Origin: Clostridia bacterium
Lineage (GTDB): Bacteria; Bacillota; Clostridia; CAKSNL01; HGM11501
Assembly: GCA_030535815.1 (NCBI GenBank)
Contig: JAUNRD010000017.1
Location: 275 to 14,921 of the forward strand
DNA length: 14,647 nucleotides
Reading direction: 5' to 3'
In this document: positions 6,974 through 13,627 of the stretch, in pieces
Layout of the letters: every line of letters starts with the position of its first letter
How positions within the stretch are numbered: position 1 is the first letter of the stretch
Notes under the pieces: model-generated
What the model was told of the DNA's origin: nothing
Database searches by the model: none
What the model saw: only the letters and a program-made list of their open reading frames with translations
Program-made: the position numbers and the translations under genes

Positions 6974-7486
6974 ATGTTAAACGAAAAGGTATCAAAGCTT
7001 ATAAACACCCAGATAAACAAGGAGTTTTATTCCGCATATCTCTATCTCTTGTTCTCAAACTTCTATGATGAAAAGGGACTTGACGGATATGCAAACTGGT
7101 ATAAAATCCAGGCTCAGGAAGAACGCGACCACGCAATGCTCATGCTTGAATATATGCGTTTGAATTCGGAAAAGATAACACTTGAAGCCATTGATAAGCC
7201 CGAAAAACATCTTGAATCCCTGATGGATCCCTTAAAGGCAGGACTTGAGCACGAACAGTATGTTACAAGTCTTATAAACGACATCTATGCAGAAGCTTAT
7301 GCAGTAAAGGACTTCCGCACCATGCAGTTTTTAGACTGGTTTGTCAAGGAACAGCTTGAGGAAGAAAAGAATGCAGAAGATATGATTACCAAGATGGAGC
7401 TTTTCGGCAACGACTCAAAGGGCCTTTATATGCTGGATGCAGAATATGCTGCAAGAGTATATAGTGCACCGTCTTTAGTATTATAA
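6974..7486 (+). CDS. ftnA: Non-heme bacterial ferritin
   Basis: A 170-residue iron-storage ferritin, normal length for the FtnA type. AAGGAGG lies eight bases before the ATG. The ferroxidase-centre ligands fall at the same numbers as in E. coli FtnA: Glu17 (NKEFYSAYLY), Glu50 and His53 (EERDH), Glu94 (EHEQY), Gln127 and Glu130 (KEQLEEE). The protein should assemble as a 24-subunit cage that oxidises Fe(II) and stores the mineral core in the cytoplasm. It is the first gene of a probable operon with rubredoxin 61 bases downstream; I see no terminator between them. A Fur-like box in the promoter region supports iron- or peroxide-dependent control. Confidence 0.95.
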   Translation: MLNEKVSKLINTQINKEFYSAYLYLLFSNFYDEKGLDGYANWYKIQAQEERDHAMLMLEYMRLNSEKITLEAIDKPEKHLESLMDPLKAGLEHEQYVTSLINDIYAEAYAVKDFRTMQFLDWFVKEQLEEEKNAEDMITKMELFGNDSKGLYMLDAEYAARVYSAPSLVL

Positions 7487-7547
7487 GCCATAAAAATATC
7501 CGTTTAGGATATAATAATAAAGAATATATTTTAAGGAGGAATTTTTA

Positions 7548-7703
7548 ATGGATAAATATGTTTGCCCCTGTGGCTATGTTTATGATCCCGCACTTGGTGA
7601 TCCCGATTCCGGAATCGCTCCCGGTACAGCGTTTGAGGATATTCCCGAGGATTGGGTTTGCCCCGTTTGCGGACTTGACAAAAGCGTATTTGAAAAAGAA
7701 TAA
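7548..7703 (+). CDS. Rubredoxin with a C-x-C first knuckle
   Basis: A 51-residue electron carrier with AAGGAGG eight bases before the ATG. The sequence opens MDKYVCPCGYVYDP, continues with GDPDSGIAPGTAFEDIPEDW and then VCPVCGLDK, and is otherwise typical of rubredoxin. The Fe(SCys)4 ligands are Cys6, Cys8, Cys38 and Cys41. The second pair has the normal C-x-x-C spacing, but the first pair is C-P-C-G, one residue shorter than the canonical C-x-x-C-G. The reading frame is intact, so this is not a frameshift. Rubredoxins pass electrons to oxygen- and peroxide-reducing proteins in anaerobes. Placement behind ferritin suggests it reduces ferritin iron or serves the same stress response. A Desulfovibrio bacterioferritin-rubredoxin operon is a known parallel. 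Confidence 0.92.
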   Translation: MDKYVCPCGYVYDPALGDPDSGIAPGTAFEDIPEDWVCPVCGLDKSVFEKE

Positions 7704-7734
7704 AAAAACAAGGCTCTATGAGCCTTGTTTTTTT
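7702..7734 (+). terminator. Intrinsic terminator of the ferritin-rubredoxin operon
   Basis: A 15-bp stem (AAAAAAACAAGGCTC with GAGCCTTGTTTTTTT) and a three-base loop. The left arm starts within the rubredoxin stop codon, and the T-run forms the right arm. Confidence 0.9.
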
Positions 7735-7753
7735 AATGCATTTCTGCTATACT
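7725..7753 (+). promoter_or_regulatory. Probable promoter of the SLH-CAP gene
   Basis: An extended -10, TGC plus TATACT (7748-7753), lies 17 bases after TTGTTT (7725-7730), a weak -35 embedded in the preceding terminator. Extended -10 elements can offset a poor -35. A TATAAT at 7759-7764 is an alternative. Confidence 0.5.
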
Positions 7754-7783
7754 ATCTATATAATATTCAAAGGAGCTGACATA

Positions 7784-9109
7784 ATGAAAAAATTTTTATC
7801 ATTTGCCATTGCCGCTGTTTTGCTTTTGTCTCTTTCCTTCAGCGTATCAGGAGCAGACAAATTTTCCGATGTCCCGGAAGGCAGTAAATTTTATAAGGCG
7901 GTAACAGCTTTAAGTAAAAAGAACATAATTTCAGGCTATGAGGACGGCACCTTTTTGCCCGGAAACACCATAACACGTGCCGAAGCTGCAACAATCATTG
8001 TCCGCGCCGGCGGATTTTCTGCAGATAATGCAAAAAAAAGCATATATAAAGATGTTCCCGACAGTCACTGGGGTCGTAAATATATCATGACGGCAACAGA
8101 AGAAGGTATATTAAGCGGTATGGGTGGCGGAATTTTTGCGCCCGACGATGCCGTTACCTGTAATCAGATTATAAAAATGATTGTATGCCTTATGGGGTTG
8201 GAGAATGATGCCCTTTCAAACGGCGGATGGCCAAGAGGTTATCTTAAAACCGCTTATTCCAACGGCATAATAACCTTATCGGAGTACAATGATTTTTTGG
8301 TGGACGGAAACAAGAAGGCATTAAGGGGCTATGTTGCACTTTATATTTATAATGCCGTCGGCACATCTTCTGATGAAGCAGTAACCGTGGGTGATAAGAG
8401 CTATTTTATTGATATGAGTTCCTCCTCCCTTTCAACGCCTTACGAAATACTTCCATCAACATACGGCTTTGAGTGGTACATTTACGGAACAGACACCTAT
8501 AAAAACTTTATTGCTCTGGGAATAAAAGAGGGCAAGGTGGTTGCCTTGGCTTCAAGCGGAAAGGGCTTTACCTACTCAGGTTATTCATTCGGCGACAACA
8601 TTGATTCATCCGATAATTATGCATCGCACTTTTTAACGGATAAAAATGCAAACGGAACCATTCACAGCGTTTTTATCCTTTCTGCAAAATACAATAAAAT
8701 CAACGACTTTTCACAATCAGCCTTTGAAGGCGAAAGTAAATTAAACTTCCATGCAACAAACGCTTTTCGTGTTGCTCACGGAAAAAAAGCATTGAAATGG
8801 AGCGATAAAGCAGCTAAGGCAGCATATCTTCACAGCAAGGACATGGCAGAAAAAAATTATTTCTCCCATGACAGCAAGGACGGAAGAAAGTTTTATGAAA
8901 GGCTTAAGGCTCAGGGCATATCCTATCGTTCCTGCGGAGAAAACATTTCTGCAGGACGCTCTCTCGGCTTTTTATCTTACAACGGCTGGGTTAATTCAAG
9001 CGGGCACAGAGAAAATATGCTGGAAGACTATAATTATCTCGGCGTAGGTGCCGCATACGAAGAAAATTCCACCTACGGTGCATATTTCACCCAGGATTTT
9101 TATTCATAA
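7784..9109 (+). CDS. S-layer-homology protein with CAP/SCP (YkwD-like) domain
   Basis: A 441-residue exported surface protein. ATG 7784 is chosen because AAAGGAG precedes it by nine bases and a signal peptide follows (MKKFLSFAIAAVLLLSLSFS, cut near 23-24). Residues about 25-195 hold SLH repeats (FSDVPEGSKFYKAVTALSKK, then GYEDGTFLPGNTITRAEAA; a second around 88-135; a weaker third). These usually bind pyruvylated secondary wall polymer. Residues about 225-300 resemble the CAP-associated N-terminal domain (YGFEWYIYGTDTYKNFIALG). Residues about 318-440 are a CAP/SCP domain with conserved His362, Glu386 (CGENIS) and His408 (SSGHRENML). Bacterial CAP proteins of this YkwD type are secreted and mostly of unknown function. 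The gene is monocistronic between two terminators. Confidence 0.93.
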   Translation: MKKFLSFAIAAVLLLSLSFSVSGADKFSDVPEGSKFYKAVTALSKKNIISGYEDGTFLPGNTITRAEAATIIVRAGGFSADNAKKSIYKDVPDSHWGRKYIMTATEEGILSGMGGGIFAPDDAVTCNQIIKMIVCLMGLENDALSNGGWPRGYLKTAYSNGIITLSEYNDFLVDGNKKALRGYVALYIYNAVGTSSDEAVTVGDKSYFIDMSSSSLSTPYEILPSTYGFEWYIYGTDTYKNFIALGIKEGKVVALASSGKGFTYSGYSFGDNIDSSDNYASHFLTDKNANGTIHSVFILSAKYNKINDFSQSAFEGESKLNFHATNAFRVAHGKKALKWSDKAAKAAYLHSKDMAEKNYFSHDSKDGRKFYERLKAQGISYRSCGENISAGRSLGFLSYNGWVNSSGHRENMLEDYNYLGVGAAYEENSTYGAYFTQDFYS

Positions 9110-9116
9110 AAAATAC

Positions 9117-9148
9117 GGCAGAAACGGAAAATCCGCTTCTGCCTTTTT
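9117..9148. terminator. Bidirectional terminator between convergent genes
   Basis: A 12-bp stem with one mismatch (GGCAGAAACGGA with TCCGCTTCTGCC) and a three-base loop. TTTTT follows on the plus strand and an A-run precedes it, so it can end both the CAP gene and the minus-strand isomerase gene. Confidence 0.8.
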
Positions 9149-9150
9149 AA

Positions 9151-9924
9151 TTATTTAAATATTTTCTTTAAGAACGCAAGGCTTTCTTCGGCGCTTTTCT
9201 TGAAGTCGCCACCCTCATAGCGGCCTTCTATGCTTATGCGAAGGTCATAACCTGCCTTATCGACAGCCTCTTTAACCTTGAGATAGTCATAGCCGTCGCC
9301 TTCCATCGGGAAAAGTCTTCCCTCGGGGCGGGCAATATGCATATGACGAAGAATATCGCCGTTATCGGAAATTACGGAAAGTGGCTCATTTTCCAGCGCA
9401 ACGTGGAAAAGATCTGCAAGAAGTAATATATTATCGTGATTTAACTTTCTTACAATTTTAGCCGCCTCGGAAACGGAATTTATGGTGTTGGTTTCGCCCT
9501 TGTTAAGGGGTTCGATTACCACGGTTGTGCCATACTGCTTTGCAATGTCGCCGACTCTTCCGAATACTTCGACAAGCTGAGATGAGCACCTCTTTACGTT
9601 TTCGCCCTCTTCAATCATTCTTGCCGCACCGGAGCCTAAAACACAAGTGTGTATTCCGAGGAACGCCGCTCTTTCAAGGGCTCTCTGAGTATGCACAGTA
9701 ACCTTTACCATATCAAGCTTACGCCCGCAAAGCTTTACATCTCCGGGGAAGAAGCAGTTTGTTGCCTCCGCCTTAACTCCCTTATCATCAAGAATTTTTT
9801 CCATTTCCTGAAATTCAGCTTCGCTCATATTTTTAATCGAAGTCAGGTTAAGCTCCACATAGTCTGCCGCACCCTCTTTTAACTGTGCGATATGCGATGC
9901 ATCCGTGCAAATACCTATTTTCAT
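9151..9924 (-). CDS. Sugar phosphate isomerase/epimerase-like TIM-barrel protein
   Basis: A 257-residue cytoplasmic protein of the xylose-isomerase-like/AP-endonuclease-2 superfamily. Strand starts appear as KIGICTD (2-8), YVELNL (22-27) and VVIEPLNKG (135-143). The metal ligands expected of the family are Glu138 (IEPLNK), Asp171 (LADLFH), His196 (RHMHIARPEG) and Glu233 (SIEGRY), as in D-tagatose or D-psicose 3-epimerases and hydroxypyruvate isomerases. TAAGGAG lies eight bases upstream of the ATG and overlaps the stop of the SGNH gene, only 12 bases away, so the two form one transcription unit. The exact sugar substrate cannot be told. The SGNH partner suggests breakdown of a decorated glycan or acylated sugar. 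Confidence 0.88.
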   Translation of the reverse strand: MKIGICTDASHIAQLKEGAADYVELNLTSIKNMSEAEFQEMEKILDDKGVKAEATNCFFPGDVKLCGRKLDMVKVTVHTQRALERAAFLGIHTCVLGSGAARMIEEGENVKRCSSQLVEVFGRVGDIAKQYGTTVVIEPLNKGETNTINSVSEAAKIVRKLNHDNILLLADLFHVALENEPLSVISDNGDILRHMHIARPEGRLFPMEGDGYDYLKVKEAVDKAGYDLRISIEGRYEGGDFKKSAEESLAFLKKIFK

Positions 9925-9936
9925 AACGGTTACTCC

Positions 9937-10560
9937 TTATTTTATTTCTTCAAACGCAGAAAGCCAGAGACCGGCAAGAAGGGCGTGTCCCGCTTCTGTG
10001 GGATGAACACCTTCCTGGGTCCAGTAGGGCTCGGGGTGCTTTTCAAGCATTTCGTCAAACTTATCCTGGGTTGTCACAAACTTAAGGTTATGCTTTTTTG
10101 CAATGCGCTCTGCCGCTTTTGCTCTTTTTGCAACCTCGCCTGAGAAATAGTCCCATGCAGCCTCCGTTGCACTGCCCTTTGTAACATAAGGAGCCATAAT
10201 GATTATTTTAGTGTCGGGGAGGGCTTCCTTTATTTCGGTAATCAGCATATCGTAAATTTTTTCAAACTTTTCTGCGTCAACGCCGTTTTTCTCATTTACT
10301 TCGTGCCATACGTCGTTTAAGCCTATAAGTATGCTCATATAATCGGGTGCAAGATTTATAATGTCCTTTTTCACCCTCGCATAAAGGTCAACAATGCGGT
10401 TTCCCGAAACTCCGCGGTTTATTACGTGATATTCACCGGGATATTCGTAATTTAATTTTGCTGTGATAAGAGCAGCATAGCCCACACCTCTGAAGGTATC
10501 ACGGTCGCGCGCTCTGCCGCAGTCGGTTATGGAATCGCCCTGAAAAAGAATTGTTTTCAA
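9937..10560 (-). CDS. SGNH/GDSL-family hydrolase (probable carbohydrate esterase)
   Basis: A 207-residue cytoplasmic esterase. I prefer TTG at 10560 (MKTILFQGDSIT), eight bases after AGGAG; an in-frame GTG at 10569 would directly abut that site. Block I is GDSITDCG with nucleophile Ser10, block II is NRGVSGNR with Gly50, block III is GLNDVW with Asn82, and block V is TQEGVHPTEAGH with His186. In block V the usual D-x-x-H reads E-G-V-H, so the acid of the triad is Glu183 (codon GAA, complement of 10012-10014) instead of Asp. SGNH enzymes of this type often remove acetyl groups from sugars or oligosaccharides. It lacks a signal peptide, so it would act on imported substrate. It leads a two-gene operon with the isomerase-like gene. 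Confidence 0.9.
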   Translation of the reverse strand: MKTILFQGDSITDCGRARDRDTFRGVGYAALITAKLNYEYPGEYHVINRGVSGNRIVDLYARVKKDIINLAPDYMSILIGLNDVWHEVNEKNGVDAEKFEKIYDMLITEIKEALPDTKIIIMAPYVTKGSATEAAWDYFSGEVAKRAKAAERIAKKHNLKFVTTQDKFDEMLEKHPEPYWTQEGVHPTEAGHALLAGLWLSAFEEIK

Positions 10561-10596
10561 AATTATCACTCCTTAAATCTTAAATATCATAAATTC

Positions 10597-10624
10597 AGTA
10601 TAGCATAAATTCTATTTTTTTCAA
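10597..10624 (-). promoter_or_regulatory. Promoter of the SGNH-isomerase operon
   Basis: Read on the minus strand: TTGAAA (10624-10619), a 16-base spacer, TATACT (10602-10597) with an extended TGC in front. It is back to back with the plus-strand promoter at 10632. Confidence 0.65.
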
Positions 10625-10631
10625 GCACTTA

Positions 10632-10660
10632 TTGACTTTTGTATAAAAAAATATTAAAAT
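10632..10660 (+). promoter_or_regulatory. Promoter of the SLH-transglutaminase / deacetylase operon
   Basis: TTGACT (10632-10637), a 17-base spacer and TAAAAT (10655-10660). The short leader ends in CAAAGGAGATGACTTTATG, the same ribosome-site-to-start layout seen at the PepSY gene. Confidence 0.6.
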
Positions 10661-10681
10661 CTTTTCAAAGGAGATGACTTT

Positions 10682-12715
10682 ATGAGACCGCTTAAAATAA
10701 TGACGGCAATTTTACTTATGCTAACTATGGCGTTATCTGTTTCTCCCATCGTTTTCGCTGGAGAAATAGACTGCGACGGTTTTTACTTTGATTACGATGA
10801 CGAGCTTATGATTTATCCCAACTATAAAAAAATCGTGGAAGAAATGAAAAAATATGCAAAAAAAGGCGACCTCGATACGGTTACCGAGCTCAACTCAGAG
10901 CTTATCCGCATTTCATCAAAATACACACAGCTTAAGTTTTATGCAGAAATTCCTGCCCGGGATGAGCTTATTACTTTTGCGGTTTGTGAATTTGACAAAG
11001 ATACCGGAGCCGTATTAAAAGTAATAAACGACGGCGCTCTCCTTTATATACCTGCCTATATTGATAATGTTCTTGTAACACATATCGCAGAAGGTGCCGT
11101 GGAAGATAAAAAAGAGCTTTCTACGCTTTTTGTTCCGCCGACTGTTGATGTCATAGATAGTGTGATTGTTAAAAATTGCCCTAAATTTAATTATCTTCAC
11201 AACCTAAACATACCTTTAACAACTACTTTTTTTGAAAATTGTCCTTCTTATAACGGAGAAAATATCTTCATTGACAATAATTCCACCATCACTCATATAT
11301 CAAACTCCGCAACATTAAGAACTTCCTATATTACTACTACCCTTGGTATGGGCTTTGCTGTTGATTCGGGAATTATCAGAGGTGATGAACATAATAAATA
11401 TAACTGGTATGCTAACTTAACCCGTACAGAGGCGGTAATTATGATACTGCGCCTTATGGGGCTTGATGATGAAGCTTCCGCTTATCAGGATAAACCCTGC
11501 CAATTTACCGATGTTCCGTCCTGGGCGAAAGGCTATGTAAACTTAGCCGTGGAAAACGGGATAGTAAAAGGCATATCAGAAACCACCTTCGGAAGCACCA
11601 ACCCGTGTAATGCAAGGGACTTTTTGACTATGCTTTTCCGCCTTACCGACCTTAGCGAGGGCAAGGATTATTCCTGGAATACCATTATAGAAGACTATGC
11701 CCTTCGCCTTAAAGAAATAGATAAAAAAAGGGGGAAATGGAATAGCAATAATTCAAATAGTTTAATCTTTTTTAATCCGGGCTTAAAGTTCCGGGAATAT
11801 GCAGATGATTTTTCAAACCATTATTATATGGGCGGCAGATTCACCCGTTTTATAGCTGCAGATTCGCTTTATTTTATGCTTCATATTATTGCAGGCGAGG
11901 ACGAACGAAGCTTTGGCGACATTTTAGCATACAAGTATAATATGGATGACATCCTTCTTTATAACTATTACGTAAGACGATCTGCATTTAATCTGAAAAC
12001 AAAAAGTTCAGACATCCCTTATACATACCTTCATTCTCTTGCCGACCATGACAAGCTTCTCCCTCATCTCAGAAATACGTATCCGTTAGTTGACCCGTCG
12101 GAGATTGACCCTGAAGTTGCGGCAATGGCAAAAAGCATTGCTGCCAACGAAAAAAACGAATATGATAAAGTAAAGGCTGTGTCAAAATGGGTAGCGGAGC
12201 ATATATTCTATGATTTTGACTTATTATCGAAAACAGCCCCGGGCTATACTGATGCTGCAAATGTATTTAAGCATCGGCGCTCTGTCTGTGAAGGCTATGC
12301 CGATCTCACCAATGCTATGCTTCGCTCTATCGGCGTGGAAAGCTACACTTTAACTTCTCTTGACCATGCATGGAATGTAGCAGTCATCGACAACGAGATT
12401 ATTCTTGTTGACAGCACTTTTGATTCCCCACTTCAATATTCTTCCGGCGAATATACCTACAAACACAAAAAAGTAGAAAACATTATGGAGCCGGGAGCAA
12501 TATGGGAGCCGGTCTGCTTTGACAGTACGCCGGAAGAATTTTACAGAAGCTCTTCGCATCAAATTTCCCGAACAGTCAGATATATGCAATATAACTTTGA
12601 GGATGAAGAAAAATACCTTGAAAAACAGCGTCGCCAACAGTCCAACACCGGCAGTACGACAACAATTACCAATGTACCTACCATTACTATAGGTCCTGTG
12701 ATTAAAATAAACTAA
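10682..12715 (+). CDS. Secreted SLH protein with leucine-rich-like and transglutaminase-like domains
   Basis: A 677-residue exported protein. The start follows AAAGGAG by eight bases, and a signal peptide ends near VFAG (residues 24-27). Residues about 85-215 contain a BspA/LRR_5-like segment (YIPAYIDNVLVTHIAEGAV, then LSTLFVPPTVDVID). An SLH region spans about 215-325 (NLTRTEAVIMILRLMG, then FTDVPSWAKGYVNLAVENGI). Residues about 330-470 are unassigned. A transglutaminase-like domain (about 475-590) has a complete triad: Cys536 (RRSVCEGYADL), His562 (DHAWNVAV) and Asp577 (ILVDSTFD). Such secreted domains act as peptidases, amidases or cross-linkers; the substrate is unknown. The tail is Thr/Ile-rich without an anchor motif, so the SLH region is the likely wall attachment. 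The deacetylase-family gene starts 14 bases after the stop. Confidence 0.9.
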   Translation: MRPLKIMTAILLMLTMALSVSPIVFAGEIDCDGFYFDYDDELMIYPNYKKIVEEMKKYAKKGDLDTVTELNSELIRISSKYTQLKFYAEIPARDELITFAVCEFDKDTGAVLKVINDGALLYIPAYIDNVLVTHIAEGAVEDKKELSTLFVPPTVDVIDSVIVKNCPKFNYLHNLNIPLTTTFFENCPSYNGENIFIDNNSTITHISNSATLRTSYITTTLGMGFAVDSGIIRGDEHNKYNWYANLTRTEAVIMILRLMGLDDEASAYQDKPCQFTDVPSWAKGYVNLAVENGIVKGISETTFGSTNPCNARDFLTMLFRLTDLSEGKDYSWNTIIEDYALRLKEIDKKRGKWNSNNSNSLIFFNPGLKFREYADDFSNHYYMGGRFTRFIAADSLYFMLHIIAGEDERSFGDILAYKYNMDDILLYNYYVRRSAFNLKTKSSDIPYTYLHSLADHDKLLPHLRNTYPLVDPSEIDPEVAAMAKSIAANEKNEYDKVKAVSKWVAEHIFYDFDLLSKTAPGYTDAANVFKHRRSVCEGYADLTNAMLRSIGVESYTLTSLDHAWNVAVIDNEIILVDSTFDSPLQYSSGEYTYKHKKVENIMEPGAIWEPVCFDSTPEEFYRSSSHQISRTVRYMQYNFEDEEKYLEKQRRQQSNTGSTTTITNVPTITIGPVIKIN

Positions 12716-12729
12716 AAGGAGATAGAGTT

Positions 12730-13569
12730 ATGATATATATGCGTTTTCCCGGCGGCAAGGGAAAGGCACTTACCTTAAGCTATGACGACGGAGTGGGCGC
12801 CGACCTTCGCCTTATGAAAATAATGAAAAAGTACGGAATAAAGGGAACCTTTAACATAAACAGCGGCCTCTTTGCTCCGGAGGGCACAGTTTTTGAGGAA
12901 GGAAAGGAGCAGGGCAGGCTTACGGAAGAGCTTATCAAGAAAAACTATGACGATCCCGACTTTGAAGTGGCTGTTCACGGACTTTATCACATCCACTTAA
13001 ATCACGCCACAAGCGAAGAGGCAATCGCGGACATTGCAGAGGACAGAAAAAATCTGGAGAAACTTTTTAGCCGTCCCGTAAGAGGTATGGCATACGCCTT
13101 TGGCGGATACAGCGAAGCAGTAGTTTCCCTGCTTAAGTCCATTGGCATCGCCTATTCAAGAACGGTTGTTACAACCCACAGGTTTGACCTTCCGAAAGAG
13201 CCACTGACGCTTCATCCCACCTGCCATCACAATAATCCCCGCTTAGCCGAGCTTTGCGGAAATTTCCTTGCAGGTGTTCCCCGCTATGAAGCGCAGATGT
13301 TTTACCTCTGGGGGCACTCCTATGAGTTTGACAACGACGGAAACTGGAATGTAATTGAAGAATTTTGCGAAAAGATGGGCGGACACGATGACATATGGTA
13401 TGCCACAAACATTGAAATCATCGACTATATCAATGCATATAAGAGCCTGATTCGCTCCTTTGACGGAAAAATTATCCAAAACCCCACCGCAACGGATATT
13501 TACATAACGGAAAACCGCTTAGGCAAAGATTATGTAATAAAAGCAGGCGAAACAATCTCTCTCGATTAA
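12730..13569 (+). CDS. Polysaccharide deacetylase-family (CE4-like) protein, no signal peptide
   Basis: A 279-residue NodB-fold protein. AAAAGGAG overlaps the stop of the preceding gene and sits eight bases before ATG 12730; ATG 12739 is an alternative. The metal and catalytic motifs are SYDDG (17-21, usually TFDDG; Asp19 and Asp20), HGLYH (83-87, the H-x3-H zinc pair) and a late LWGHSYE with His196. AYAFGGYSE (121-129) matches the substrate-groove motif. Residues from about 245 form a short beta-rich C-terminal extension (GKIIQNPTATDIYITENR). The protein begins directly with MIYMRFPGGKGKALTLSYDD and has neither signal nor membrane segment, so it should act in the cytoplasm on a small N- or O-acetylated saccharide, not on the wall. 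It is coupled to the SLH-transglutaminase gene by position, although a functional link is unproven. Confidence 0.9.
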   Translation: MIYMRFPGGKGKALTLSYDDGVGADLRLMKIMKKYGIKGTFNINSGLFAPEGTVFEEGKEQGRLTEELIKKNYDDPDFEVAVHGLYHIHLNHATSEEAIADIAEDRKNLEKLFSRPVRGMAYAFGGYSEAVVSLLKSIGIAYSRTVVTTHRFDLPKEPLTLHPTCHHNNPRLAELCGNFLAGVPRYEAQMFYLWGHSYEFDNDGNWNVIEEFCEKMGGHDDIWYATNIEIIDYINAYKSLIRSFDGKIIQNPTATDIYITENRLGKDYVIKAGETISLD

Positions 13570-13572
13570 AAA

Positions 13573-13627
13573 AGTCGCACAATGAATTAAAACCTATTCG
13601 GTCCAATTCATTGTGCGACTCTTTTTT
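13573..13627. terminator. Bidirectional terminator between the deacetylase and propeller genes
   Basis: A perfect 16-bp stem (AGTCGCACAATGAATT with AATTCATTGTGCGACT) carries a 16-base loop that holds a small inner ACC/GGT pairing. T6 follows on the plus strand and an A-run precedes it. It serves both convergent genes. Confidence 0.88.

Noticed and set aside
7487..7547. Possible separate promoter for rubredoxin (TATAAT at 7510-7515)
   Set aside because: No acceptable -35 lies 16-18 bases upstream, and the short gap fits co-transcription with ferritin. A six-bp ATATCC/GGATAT dyad here is too weak for a terminator.
7558..7779. 73-codon plus-strand frame crossing the rubredoxin gene and its terminator
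   Set aside because: It overlaps rubredoxin in another frame, runs through the terminator stem and has no ribosome site. I also considered a frameshift at the rubredoxin 3' end; the proper frame ends normally at 7701-7703.
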